Shown here piece after piece: positions 31,610 to 39,727 of a stretch of 64,000 bases of DNA. The notes under the pieces were generated by a model. That model saw only the letters and a program-made list of their open reading frames with translations, was not told where the DNA came from and ran no database searches. Source of the DNA: Acinetobacter tibetensis (GTDB lineage: Bacteria; Pseudomonadota; Gammaproteobacteria; Pseudomonadales; Moraxellaceae). The first letter of the stretch is position 1; each line of letters opens with the position of its first letter. The position numbers and the translations under genes are program-made. The stretch covers positions 248,001 through 312,000 of the forward strand of contig NZ_CP098732.1 of the NCBI RefSeq assembly GCF_023824315.1. Reading direction: 5' to 3'.

Positions 31610-31626
31610 TTGGCACATTATGTGCT
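31610..31626 (+). promoter_or_regulatory. Sigma-54 promoter of pilA
   Basis: TTGGCACATTATGTGCT: a perfect TTGGCAC -24 box with GG-N10-GC spacing to the -12 box. Predicted start of transcription is about 70 bases before the pilA ATG. In Pseudomonas pilA is driven by sigma-54 with PilSR; the same arrangement is inferred. Confidence 0.8.
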
Positions 31627-31707
31627 CATTATAAACAAAGCATACAAAAGCGCTTCTTGCTTTACAAAGCTTAAAAAAAACTAAACAAAACATTTGTGGA
31701 GAATGTT

Positions 31708-32238
31708 ATGAACGCTCAAAAGGGTTTCACTCTTATTGAATTAATGATCGTTGTTGCGATTATCGGTATTTTGGCTGCAATTGCACTTCCTGCATACCAA
31801 GACTACACGATTCGTACCCGTATTACTGAAGGTTTAACTGTTGCTGGCGATATTCAAAAACAAATCGCTAGTGCACCAACATTAGTAGACTTAAAAGTTG
31901 CAGTAGATACTTGGAATGCTCAAGCACTTGGTGATGGTGCCAAATCTAAATATGTAAACTCAGTGCAAGCTTTGCCTGATACTGGTGTAATTACTGTTAC
32001 ATATAATGATGCAACAGTAGGTGTTGCAGCTGCAGAAAATACTCTGGTTTTAAGCCCATATGTACAAACTGGTGCTGCTGCTGTACCTACTTTAGCTGCG
32101 GCTTTAGCTGCAGGTCAAACAGGTAATGTGGATTGGGCTTGTGTTTCAAAAACTGATGCAACTGCTGATGCACAAGGTTTGAAAGGTGCTACCAAAGGCA
32201 CATTGCAAGCTAAATACGCGCCATCTCAATGCCGTTAA
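31708..32238 (+). CDS. pilA: Type IV major pilin PilA
   Basis: 176-residue prepilin. The class III leader MNAQKG is cut by PilD before Phe, and the mature N-terminus [13 protein letters not shown] with Glu5 is the canonical pilin helix. A C-terminal Cys pair (DWAC ... SQCR) closes the D-loop. The C-terminal residue is Arg, not the Ser used by TfpO-type glycosylation. The ATG is preferred to an in-frame GTG at 31696 because GGAG falls 6 bases ahead. Preceded by a sigma-54 promoter and followed by its own terminator, so it should be the abundant subunit. Confidence 0.93.
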   Translation: MNAQKGFTLIELMIVVAIIGILAAIALPAYQDYTIRTRITEGLTVAGDIQKQIASAPTLVDLKVAVDTWNAQALGDGAKSKYVNSVQALPDTGVITVTYNDATVGVAAAENTLVLSPYVQTGAAAVPTLAAALAAGQTGNVDWACVSKTDATADAQGLKGATKGTLQAKYAPSQCR

Positions 32239-32253
32239 GATTTAGTTGAGTTT

Positions 32254-32279
32254 AAAAACAGCCTTCGGGCTGTTTTTTT
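32254..32279 (+). terminator. Terminator of pilA
   Basis: AAAACAGCC, TTCG loop, GGCTGTTTTTTT. It separates the first pilin from the second. Confidence 0.9.
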
Positions 32280-32382
32280 ATTTTAAGGAGTCTATTTTGA
32301 ATTAAAATGTAAATAAGTGACAAATATTATTTTTTCTCTTGAGGGTGTTTTTTTAAGATATTGATATATATTGTTTTTTATT

Positions 32383-32399
32383 TTGGTATGGTTCTTGAT
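32383..32399 (+). promoter_or_regulatory. Degenerate sigma-54-like sequence before the second pilin
   Basis: TTGGTATGGTTCTTGAT keeps the TTGG block and the spacing of a -24/-12 promoter, but the -12 GC is GA and the -24 C residues are T. It may be a decayed copy of the pilA promoter. Confidence 0.3.
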
Positions 32400-32433
32400 A
32401 GGAATTAACTAAGAATAACAGGTGAGAATGGCG

Positions 32434-32964
32434 ATGGAACGAGGATTTACATTAATTGAATTGATGATAGTGGTTGCAATTATTGCGCTGCTTGCTGCTA
32501 TTGCACTTCCAGCATATCAGGACTATACCATTAGAGCACGTGTGGTTGAGGGGATTACCTTAGCGGGTAGTGCTAAAGTTGCTGTAGCGTCAGAGGCAAT
32601 TATTTCTGCTGGAGATCTTAACCGCGTCGCAACTGCATGGAATACGCAGGCTACAAATAAGGGGGCTACAAGTAAATATGTGGAAAGTGTATTAATTGAT
32701 CCTCAGAGTGGGGAAATAAGTATTTTGTTTAAGGGGGATAAAGTTGGTATTGCCTCAACTGAAAATCTCTTGATTCTTAGTCCTTTTGTTCAAGTTAATG
32801 GAGCTACAACAAAACCTTTAAAAAATGCATTGGCTGCAGGAGAAAGTGGTGTAGTAGATTGGGCATGTTCGTCAAAAACGCAAGAAATGGCAAAAAAAAT
32901 GGATATGCTAGGGGCAACTTTAGGTAATATACAACCTAAATTTGTTCCATCAAGTTGCCGTTAA
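32434..32964 (+). CDS. Second type IV pilin, tandem paralogue of PilA
   Basis: 176 residues, the same length as PilA, with matching landmarks: leader [34 protein letters not shown], and Cys pair DWAC ... SSCR. The globular halves have diverged widely yet align through SKYV, LSPxVQ, ALAAG and the C-terminus. The ATG was chosen because AGGTGA lies 8 bases ahead; a GTG at 32422 and an ATG at 32428 are in frame. Codon use looks more AT-rich than pilA (more AGA, ATA, AAG). It could be a minor pilin, an antigenic alternative or a ComP-like DNA-uptake pilin. Confidence 0.85.
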   Translation: MERGFTLIELMIVVAIIALLAAIALPAYQDYTIRARVVEGITLAGSAKVAVASEAIISAGDLNRVATAWNTQATNKGATSKYVESVLIDPQSGEISILFKGDKVGIASTENLLILSPFVQVNGATTKPLKNALAAGESGVVDWACSSKTQEMAKKMDMLGATLGNIQPKFVPSSCR

Positions 32965-32994
32965 AGTAATTCAAGAGTGGTATTCTGGTTAAGT

Positions 32995-33732
32995 ATGAAA
33001 ACAGCAAAATTTAAATTTATAGCTACACATTTAACGGTTTCTTTGTGTGTAGCGCTATTGACTATGTATGTAGTATTTTTTTGCTGGTATTTATTGCCTT
33101 TAAATAAAGCGACAGGAGTAACGCATTTATTTTTAATGATGTTAGCAATAGATATAATATTGGGTCCTTTTTTGGTTTGGTTGGTTTATAAGGAGGGGAA
33201 GAAAAGTCTTAAATTTGATCTATGTGTGATTATTCTTATACAAATTATTGCATTAAGTTATGGGGTATTTAAAATTGCTGACGGGAGACCTGTATGGATT
33301 ATCTATAATGTTGATCGTTTTGAGCTGATTCGGAATAATGAAATTGTGATTGAATCAAATAATCAGATTAAATCAGATTTTAGACAGGCTTCTTGGTTTC
33401 AACCTAGATTTGCTGCTACTGAGTTTGCAAAAGATTCAAAACAGAGAAATCGAGAAATGTTTGCTGAAATCACCGCAGGTATTTCTATAGCACAGCGACC
33501 TGAGCGTTATGTTTCTTTATTTAAAGCCAAACAGCAAATTAAACAGAGAGCGCAAAATTTAGGACAACTAACGTTATTTAATGATAAGAGAAGCGTTGAA
33601 ACATTATTGGGCCAATACCCCAAAGCGAATGCTTATTTACCATTAAAAGCTAATGCCTTAGATATGACTGTTTTAATCAATAAAGATACGGCTGAGATTA
33701 TTAAAATTGTTGACCTGCGTCCATGGAAATAA
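32995..33732 (+). CDS. tfpZ: Type IV pilin accessory protein, TfpX/TfpZ family
   Basis: 245 residues with three membrane helices (about 10-32, 43-64, 74-93) and a periplasmic C-terminal domain beginning DGRPVWIIYNVDRFELI. This fits the TfpX/TfpZ accessory proteins encoded beside certain pilin alleles, which influence assembly of the cognate pilin. It starts 30 bases after the second pilin gene, suggesting it serves that pilin. The ATG was preferred to an upstream in-frame start lacking a ribosome site. Confidence 0.75.
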   Translation: MKTAKFKFIATHLTVSLCVALLTMYVVFFCWYLLPLNKATGVTHLFLMMLAIDIILGPFLVWLVYKEGKKSLKFDLCVIILIQIIALSYGVFKIADGRPVWIIYNVDRFELIRNNEIVIESNNQIKSDFRQASWFQPRFAATEFAKDSKQRNREMFAEITAGISIAQRPERYVSLFKAKQQIKQRAQNLGQLTLFNDKRSVETLLGQYPKANAYLPLKANALDMTVLINKDTAEIIKIVDLRPWK

Positions 33733-33799
33733 ATTGAAGCAGAAGAAAAAACCAACATTTTGAATTACACTATGCGCAGTTCTGCAACTGTAGCACCCC

Positions 33800-35428
33800 A
33801 TGAAATTTATTCTTTCTTTACTTGCCAGTGTACTTATAGCATTGGCTTGGCTTTTACCCGTTCACTATCGTCCGTGGGTGACCTATACAGGTGAATTGTT
33901 TGCTTTTCTATCCTTGTTTGCACTCACCGCTATTTTTCTTCAGCAAAAAATAAAAGTACCAGTTTTGACACTTCCATTAGTCGCTATGGCATTTATTCCA
34001 TTGCTGCAATGGGTATTGGGGCTAGAGTTTTTCTTCAGTGTGGCATTGATTGCCAGCCTTTTTGTCTTTGCTTTTTGGTTAAGTATGGTATTGGGTTATA
34101 ACCTAGCTTTAACCTTAAAAGATCGAGAGCAAGTATTTACGAATTTGAGTTATGTATTGTTGGTCGTAGGTACAATCACAGGGCTGATGGCAATCTGTCA
34201 GTGGCTCACAATCGAAAATCATATTCCTGGTATTGCCAATTTGCGCAGTAATCGTCCTTATGCGAATTTTGCTCAGCCGAATAATATGGCCACTTTCCTT
34301 ATTCTTTCGTTAATGGCGAGTCTGTATTTATTCGAGAAAAGTAAGCTTAAGGCTTGGATTTTAAGTCTATGCTCATTGACAATATTGATTGCGTTGGTTT
34401 TAAGCCAGTCTAGAACGTCATGGGTCGTCTGTATCTTATTTGTCGCTTATTTCTTCTATCAGCAATATAAAGGGTATTTGCGCCTCAAATGGTATGCAAT
34501 GTTGACTTGGGTTGGCTTATTTATCGGGCTAATTTTAGTCATGCCAATCGTTGACCATTGGTTGGCACAAGCATCACATTTGGCAATTGCGGACTCGCCA
34601 ACAGCGATTGAACGTGCAAGCTCAGGGCATTTGCGTTTGGGTATCTGGCAACAAATGTTTTATGCCATTTCAGACCGACCATGGTTTGGTTATGGTTGGA
34701 ATCAGACCAGTGTCGCTCAGGTTACGGTAAGTGAATATTATCGTATTTCTGAATGGGTACGAAGCTCACATAATTTTGTGTTGGATTTCTTGGTATGGAA
34801 TGGCTTGCTGATTGGTGTACCATTTCTGGGTTATTTAATTTATCTGGCATATCGCTTAATTAGTCGAGTAAGTTCCACAGAGTCGGTCGTCGGTATTCTG
34901 ATGATTGTGGCGGTATTGGTGCATGCCTTATTGGAATATCCGCAGAACTATGCTTACTTCTTATTACCATTGGGTTTTATAGTAGGTTTGGTGCTGTCGC
35001 AGGAAACTCAACTTAAAGTTTGGAATTTAGCGCCCAAATATACGCAAATGATGTTTGTGGTCGGTGGCTTACTTTTGGTTTTAATTCATCGTGATTATAT
35101 GGTGGCGGTGCCAAAACTGAATCAATCGATGCGTTATGAGCATACCCCTGAAAAAATTACCAATCATGACCGAATTTATGTTTTAGATGAACTGAGTCGC
35201 AGAATTGCATGGATTCGACTGAACCCGAACACGGTATTGAGTAAAGCTGAATTACAGCAAATTCATGAGATGGTGCAGTGCTATCCAACCAAATATGATT
35301 TGTTGAAATATGCCCGTGTTCTTGCTTTTAATGGGGATGAACAGGGAGCACGTCACCAATTATGGTTATTAAAAGAGTTGAAACATGTTGATGTGAGCTA
35401 TGAATCTTTGTTAGAGCCAGCTCAATAA
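33800..35428 (+). CDS. pglL: PglL-family O-oligosaccharyltransferase
   Basis: Integral inner-membrane enzyme that transfers undecaprenyl-linked glycan to Ser/Thr of periplasmic proteins such as pilins. 542 residues, about 11-12 membrane helices. Family features: an N-terminal PglL_A-like region (NRPYANFAQPNNMATF), the Wzy_C ligase loop with SSHNFVLDFLVWNGLLIG, then EYPQNYAYFLLPLGF and a soluble tail. Length and adjacency to pilins suggest a pilin-dedicated PglL; the absence of a C-terminal Ser in either pilin argues against TfpO chemistry. Alternative: a general O-glycosylation enzyme or O-antigen ligase. Confidence 0.85.
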   Translation: MKFILSLLASVLIALAWLLPVHYRPWVTYTGELFAFLSLFALTAIFLQQKIKVPVLTLPLVAMAFIPLLQWVLGLEFFFSVALIASLFVFAFWLSMVLGYNLALTLKDREQVFTNLSYVLLVVGTITGLMAICQWLTIENHIPGIANLRSNRPYANFAQPNNMATFLILSLMASLYLFEKSKLKAWILSLCSLTILIALVLSQSRTSWVVCILFVAYFFYQQYKGYLRLKWYAMLTWVGLFIGLILVMPIVDHWLAQASHLAIADSPTAIERASSGHLRLGIWQQMFYAISDRPWFGYGWNQTSVAQVTVSEYYRISEWVRSSHNFVLDFLVWNGLLIGVPFLGYLIYLAYRLISRVSSTESVVGILMIVAVLVHALLEYPQNYAYFLLPLGFIVGLVLSQETQLKVWNLAPKYTQMMFVVGGLLLVLIHRDYMVAVPKLNQSMRYEHTPEKITNHDRIYVLDELSRRIAWIRLNPNTVLSKAELQQIHEMVQCYPTKYDLLKYARVLAFNGDEQGARHQLWLLKELKHVDVSYESLLEPAQ

Positions 35429-35435
35429 AAGACCT

Positions 35436-35463
35436 AAAAAAGCCAGCGATGCTGGCTTTTTTA
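35436..35463. terminator. Bidirectional terminator between pglL and bfr
   Basis: AAAAAAGCCAGC, GAT loop, GCTGGCTTTTTT between convergent genes. Confidence 0.9.
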
Positions 35464-35467
35464 TTCA

Positions 35468-35932
35468 TTAGAGTTGGCTTTGAATATAGTTTTCAATACC
35501 GATACTTTCGACTAAATCTAGTTGAGTGGTGAGCCAATCCCAATATTCTTCTTCTTTTTCTAGGATCTCTTGAACTAAATCACGCGTCACATAGTCTAAG
35601 GTTTGTTCAGCCAAAGTCACAGCTGTTTTAATGCTTTCAATGTTCTCTTTCACTTTACGAATATCGCAATTCAGAACTTCAGCAGTATGTTGACCGATAT
35701 AAAGTTTACCGAGGTGTTGTAAATTTGGTAAGCCTTCTAAAAATAAAATCCGTTCAATGATTTTATCGGCATGTTTCATCTGACGAATCGATTCTTTATA
35801 TTCGGCAGAACCCAATTGCTCAATGCCCCAGTCATTAAACATTCTTGAGTGTAGGAAATATTGGTTAATAGCAGTTAAATGATGATAGAGCACCTGATTT
35901 AACTGGTTAATCACATCGCGATTGCCTTTCAT
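35468..35932 (-). CDS. bfr: Bacterioferritin subunit lacking most ferroxidase ligands
   Basis: Subunit of the 24-mer iron-storage shell. 154 residues from the ATG that has GGAG upstream and yields the family N-terminus MKGNRDVINQLN. Against E. coli Bfr, the haem ligand Met52 and ferroxidase residues His54 and Glu127 are kept, but Glu18 is His, Glu51 is Gln, Glu94 is Val and His130 is Tyr. The di-iron centre therefore looks non-functional while haem binding should persist. This suggests a haem-type subunit that co-assembles with a ferroxidase-competent Bfr encoded elsewhere, as described for two-subunit bacterioferritins in other Proteobacteria. Confidence 0.92.
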   Translation of the reverse strand: MKGNRDVINQLNQVLYHHLTAINQYFLHSRMFNDWGIEQLGSAEYKESIRQMKHADKIIERILFLEGLPNLQHLGKLYIGQHTAEVLNCDIRKVKENIESIKTAVTLAEQTLDYVTRDLVQEILEKEEEYWDWLTTQLDLVESIGIENYIQSQL

Positions 35933-36099
35933 AGCATAAACTCCATCAATCAATGCTGATTTAAAATTTTAAGTTAGACTATTGCAGCCTGTTATTCTGT
36001 AAATCTTAAACAAGAAAATGCTGAAAGGCGAGTGCTTTATTGAACGGCAAATGAAAATCGCAATCAAAAACAATTGGATATTAAACTAGAAAAATAAAA

Positions 36100-36121
36100 C
36101 CCGCTTAGAGTCAAAAGCGGG
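36100..36121 (-). terminator. Terminator of bfd
   Basis: On the minus strand CCCGCTT ... AAGCGGG (8-base loop) is followed by TTTTATTTTT. It makes bfd and bfr separate transcripts. Confidence 0.75.
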
Positions 36122-36165
36122 GGAGGAGGAATGATCAATCAAGACCATTTTATTTCTAAGTATTG

Positions 36166-36360
36166 TTAAGCTGCGACGGCAATACGTCCAGCAATTTCTG
36201 CAATTTCGTCACTGATGATGGCACGCGCTTCAGGAGCACAACGACCACAGCATGTGCCTAGATCAAGCAGTTCGCGGATTTCACGATAGCTTTCTGCACC
36301 GTTAGCAACGGCATCTTTAATATCTTGATCTGTAATACCACGACACAAACATACGTACAT
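36166..36360 (-). CDS. bfd: Bacterioferritin-associated ferredoxin Bfd
   Basis: 2Fe-2S protein that docks on bacterioferritin and reduces its core to release Fe2+. 64 residues with the family cysteine pattern C4-x-C6 ... C38, C41 within MYVCLCRGI and GTCCGRC. It precedes bfr on the same strand. Two Fur-type sequences upstream fit induction on iron starvation, when stored iron must be mobilised. Confidence 0.95.
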   Translation of the reverse strand: MYVCLCRGITDQDIKDAVANGAESYREIRELLDLGTCCGRCAPEARAIISDEIAEIAGRIAVAA

Positions 36361-36397
36361 GACTGCGAGCCAGATAAGGTTAAATACGATAAGTAAT

Positions 36398-36462
36398 ATT
36401 ATTGATAATTGTTATCGTTTGTCAATAACATTCATTTAAAAAGAGAATTATTATCATTGGGA
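36398..36462. promoter_or_regulatory. Two Fur-box-like sequences upstream of bfd
   Basis: 36398-36416 (core GATAATTGTTATC) agrees with the 19-base Fur consensus at 14 positions; 36444-36462 (GAGAATTATTATCATT) at about 13. Both sit within 105 bases of the bfd start, in the expected promoter zone. Confidence 0.6.
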
Positions 36463-36478
36463 ATTTGAATAAAAAAAT

Positions 36479-36559
36479 ACCACCTGAGCGGAAATCCGAG
36501 TTCTGCTCGGATTTTGCGCAAGAGCTTTATATAATTGAGAGCTAAAGATTGAAGGTGGT
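36479..36559 (-). ncRNA. Structured element between ridA and bfd (3' UTR or small RNA)
   Basis: On the minus strand an outer stem CACCACCT/AGGTGGT encloses an inner hairpin AAATCCGAG-CAGAA-CTCGGATTT, and the outer stem is followed by ATTTTTTTATT. This could be an elaborate ridA terminator or a processed sRNA of about 90 bases. No known RNA family recognised. Confidence 0.35.
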
Positions 36560-36579
36560 GATTGAATTGGTTTTATAAA

Positions 36580-36963
36580 TTATTGTGGAATAATCACAAT
36601 ACCATCCATCTCGACCAACGCTCCTTTAGGTAGACTTGCCACACCTAGCGCAGCACGTGCTGGATAAGGTTGAGCAAAATATTCACCCATAATTTGGTTG
36701 ACCAGTTGGAAATTAGATAAATCAGTTAAAAAGATATTGAGTTTGGCGATGTCGGCAAGTGAACCACCTGCAGCTTCACACACGGCTTTTAAGTTATCAA
36801 AAACTCGGCGAATTTGTGCCTCAATGCCTTCTACCAATTCCATACTGTACGGATCTAAACCGATTTGCCCTGAAAGATAAAGTGTTTCACCAACGAGAAT
36901 TGCTTGAGAATAAGTACCAATCGCAGCAGGGGCATTTTCAGTATGAATAACTTGGCGGGACAT
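36580..36963 (-). CDS. ridA: RidA family enamine/imine deaminase
   Basis: Hydrolyses reactive 2-aminoacrylate released by PLP enzymes, protecting other PLP enzymes. 127 residues, normal length, with [20 protein letters not shown] and the catalytic-Arg motif [20 protein letters not shown]. It follows spoT on the same strand with a 74-base gap, an order also common in gammaproteobacteria. GGAGAAAACG precedes the ATG. Confidence 0.95.
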   Translation of the reverse strand: MSRQVIHTENAPAAIGTYSQAILVGETLYLSGQIGLDPYSMELVEGIEAQIRRVFDNLKAVCEAAGGSLADIAKLNIFLTDLSNFQLVNQIMGEYFAQPYPARAALGVASLPKGALVEMDGIVIIPQ

Positions 36964-37037
36964 CGTTTTCTCCTTTTATATCTGAATACATCTTAAAGGA
37001 TTGTATTCAGATACAGAAGCCCTATCGATTTAAATGA

Positions 37038-39143
37038 TTAACTTGCTATAGAAGCTTCAGTCATATTCAGTGGTACGGCTAGGCGGGTAATGCGTGGAAA
37101 ACCGTAGTGCATGCGTAAGTCACGAATGATCTGGGCTATTTGTTTGCGATTATTGACCACAATATTCACATAGGTTTTATGGTCGTAATTGCGCACCATT
37201 TCTACCCCTGTTTTGGCTTTACGGCATTGATAGATTAAATCTGAAATCTGTTCATCGTCCATCTCCATGTCAATGCAAAGATAGGCTGTAAAGCTGACAT
37301 CGTCGAGGTCTTCGGAAGACCATTGCAGTGGCATGATATTTTCAGGATGTAAATGTTGCTCATGCAGCAGGTTGTGGCAACGGGCACGATGCACGATTAA
37401 TCCACGACGTGAAAGATGCCCTTGAATTGGATCGCCTAGCATGGGATTACAGCAATGTGCATATTTGACATCCACACCCTCCGTACCTTGAATAAGGCGG
37501 TCAGAGTTATGATCTTCAATGGATTGATCTTGAGCAAATAAATGATTGGCAACCAGTTGTGGTAACAAGTCACCCACGGCAATTTGTTGGAATAAACGAT
37601 TTTTGGAATCTAGATGACGCCATTGTAGAAGATCTAACCAATCATCTTCAGTCAGGTCATATGTTGAGCGATGGAAAAGTCTTAGGGCACGGTTGAGTGC
37701 TTGTTCACCAACCAATTGTTGTTCTTCTACATCTTGATCTCGGAGGATATTTTGAATGGCGCGTCGGGCTTTTTGGGTGTTAATAAAGCTGAGCCAATCA
37801 GGATTTGGAGTGGCGAGTACATCGGTAATAATTTCAATCACTTGTCCACTCACAAGCGGGGTAGATAAGGGCTTAGTTTCGCCATTAATCTTCGCTCCGA
37901 TCGCATGGTTGCCTAAAAAAAGACTCGCTGAATAGGCAAAATCCACGGCAGTTGCGCCTTGTGGTAATTCATGTAATTGCCCGTGTGGGGTATACACCCA
38001 AATTTTTTCTTGGTGTAAATAATCTAGTAAATCGTTAAAGGTGGTTTTTGCACAACTGCTATCAATTAAAACATTTAAGTTTTGCATGGAGGCTTGAATA
38101 GCAGAACGGCAGGCTTGAGGCGCATTTTCACCCAATACAACGCCATAACGCGCAGCCTTACGCATCAATTCGGTTTGTAAGGTCAGGGAGAGAGTCGTTT
38201 TTTCACCTTTTAGGCGCAGCATGAGCGACTGGTTGCCGCCAGGCAATGGTCGTCGAATATGGTCTTGATAAGATAGAACTTGAAAATGTTCTTTTAAGGT
38301 TTCAGCGAGATTGTCACAATCGGCAATGCTTTGCAGAATAATTTCAAAGGCATGACTATGGGTCAATTCTTGCAAATCGATATCGTTTTTGACGAAGTGA
38401 CGGAGTAGCTCAATATTGTTATTTTTCTTTTTAATCCGACCACTGATTTGATTTTGTTGTAAGAGTGCAGTCAGATTTTTTTCCCATAAGGCTTGGTATT
38501 CACAGCGTTTGGGCTTGGTTTTAAGCAAGGCTTCCTGAACATTATTGAACATGTCTAAATCAAGATTTTGATAGCACAAATGTTCAAGATTATCGGCCAT
38601 TTCATTCATGCCCACTAAACGTGCCATTGGTACAAACACATCAAAGGTTTCTTGAGCAATGCGTGCACGTTTATCTGGACGTAAAGACTCCAGTGTGGTC
38701 ATGTTATGATAGCGGTCAGCTAATTTAATAATAATGACACGTGGATCTTGTAGAGTAGCTTGTAAAATTTTTCGGAATGAAGCGGCTTTGTTGTATTCTT
38801 TATCGCTGGAATGGCTCAGTTTAGTGACACCATCGACCAGTTCTGCCACGGTCAGACCAAATTTCTCTTTAATATCTTCTTTGCTAAAATCGGTGTCTTC
38901 AATCACATCATGTAGCAATGCGGCCATCAGGGTTTCTACATCTAAGCGCATGTGTGCCAAAATACAACTGACTGCAATCGGGTGCAGGATGTATGGCTCA
39001 CCACTTTTCCGCGTAATTCCATCATGCGCAATATCGGCATAATCGCAGGCCGCAAGCACTCGCTCGACTTCGCTTTCATTGAGATAAGCGTCGACAATCA
39101 CTTTGAGTTGTTGTTTGGCTTGGCTGACTTCTGCGCCTGGCAT
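37038..39143 (-). CDS. spoT: SpoT-type (p)ppGpp hydrolase with degenerate synthetase domain
   Basis: 701 residues from the ATG giving MPGAEVSQAK. The HD hydrolase half is intact: RKSGEP (45-50), His54, His78-Asp79, Glu82 and DRYHNM. The synthetase half is not: the usual GRxKHxxSI, GYQSLHT and EVQIRT motifs appear only as remnants (GRIKKKNNN, GNQSLML, SLTLQTELM). A TGS domain (IWVYTPHGQL, GATAVDFAY) and a C-terminal ACT domain follow. It should degrade but not make (p)ppGpp, leaving synthesis to RelA elsewhere. Alternative start at 39188 adds 15 residues unlike the family. Confidence 0.92.
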   Translation of the reverse strand: MPGAEVSQAKQQLKVIVDAYLNESEVERVLAACDYADIAHDGITRKSGEPYILHPIAVSCILAHMRLDVETLMAALLHDVIEDTDFSKEDIKEKFGLTVAELVDGVTKLSHSSDKEYNKAASFRKILQATLQDPRVIIIKLADRYHNMTTLESLRPDKRARIAQETFDVFVPMARLVGMNEMADNLEHLCYQNLDLDMFNNVQEALLKTKPKRCEYQALWEKNLTALLQQNQISGRIKKKNNNIELLRHFVKNDIDLQELTHSHAFEIILQSIADCDNLAETLKEHFQVLSYQDHIRRPLPGGNQSLMLRLKGEKTTLSLTLQTELMRKAARYGVVLGENAPQACRSAIQASMQNLNVLIDSSCAKTTFNDLLDYLHQEKIWVYTPHGQLHELPQGATAVDFAYSASLFLGNHAIGAKINGETKPLSTPLVSGQVIEIITDVLATPNPDWLSFINTQKARRAIQNILRDQDVEEQQLVGEQALNRALRLFHRSTYDLTEDDWLDLLQWRHLDSKNRLFQQIAVGDLLPQLVANHLFAQDQSIEDHNSDRLIQGTEGVDVKYAHCCNPMLGDPIQGHLSRRGLIVHRARCHNLLHEQHLHPENIMPLQWSSEDLDDVSFTAYLCIDMEMDDEQISDLIYQCRKAKTGVEMVRNYDHKTYVNIVVNNRKQIAQIIRDLRMHYGFPRITRLAVPLNMTEASIAS

Positions 39144-39323
39144 ATAACACCTGTACCTATACCATGAGGAATCGATTAATGGGTTCAATTTTTAATAAAA
39201 AGCAAAGTGCGAAACTTGTCAAATTTTTTATGCAAAAATCGCAAATTGGCAGTTTAAAAAAATAGCGTAATTTCAGTTAATGTTATAACTGTTCTTGAAG
39301 AAATATTAAAGTTCCAAGCATAA

Positions 39324-39350
39324 AAAAGCCCAGTTAAAAACTAGGCTTTT
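39324..39350 (-). terminator. Terminator between rpoZ and spoT
   Basis: AAAAGCC and AGTT pair with AACT and GGCTTTT (one mismatch), with a T-run on the minus strand. It would limit read-through from gmk-rpoZ into spoT. Confidence 0.65.
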
Positions 39351-39366
39351 ATGTAGTTTTTCTTTC

Positions 39367-39648
39367 TTATTGGAAAGAGAAACCATCTAAATTCAAATTG
39401 TTTGCAGAAAGTGCAAGATCAAGGCTTGAAGTTTGGTAGTCTTGCTCACGTTGTTTCAAAATATCTTTTGAAACGTGACCAATTGCAATTTCACGAAGAG
39501 CAACAACTGTTGGTTTGTCGTTGTCCCATTCTACAGTTGGTTCAATACCTTGACGTGCGAGTTGGCGCGCACGTTTGCTTGCCACTAGTACAAGCTCAAA
39601 GCGGTTGTCTACATGGTCTAAACAATCTTCAACGGTTACGCGTGCCAT
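39367..39648 (-). CDS. rpoZ: RNA polymerase omega subunit
   Basis: Small chaperone subunit that folds onto beta-prime and forms part of ppGpp site 1 in E. coli. 93 residues: [21 protein letters not shown] and [12 protein letters not shown] are the invariant omega core. It lies between gmk and spoT, the usual gammaproteobacterial order. Confidence 0.97.
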   Translation of the reverse strand: MARVTVEDCLDHVDNRFELVLVASKRARQLARQGIEPTVEWDNDKPTVVALREIAIGHVSKDILKQREQDYQTSSLDLALSANNLNLDGFSFQ

Positions 39649-39727
39649 ATGTGCTCTCGTATAAATGCTAAAATGCGGAAACAGACTGTGCAGTATAAAA
39701 TGCTTTCAGTTTAGACTCAAGTTTTAA

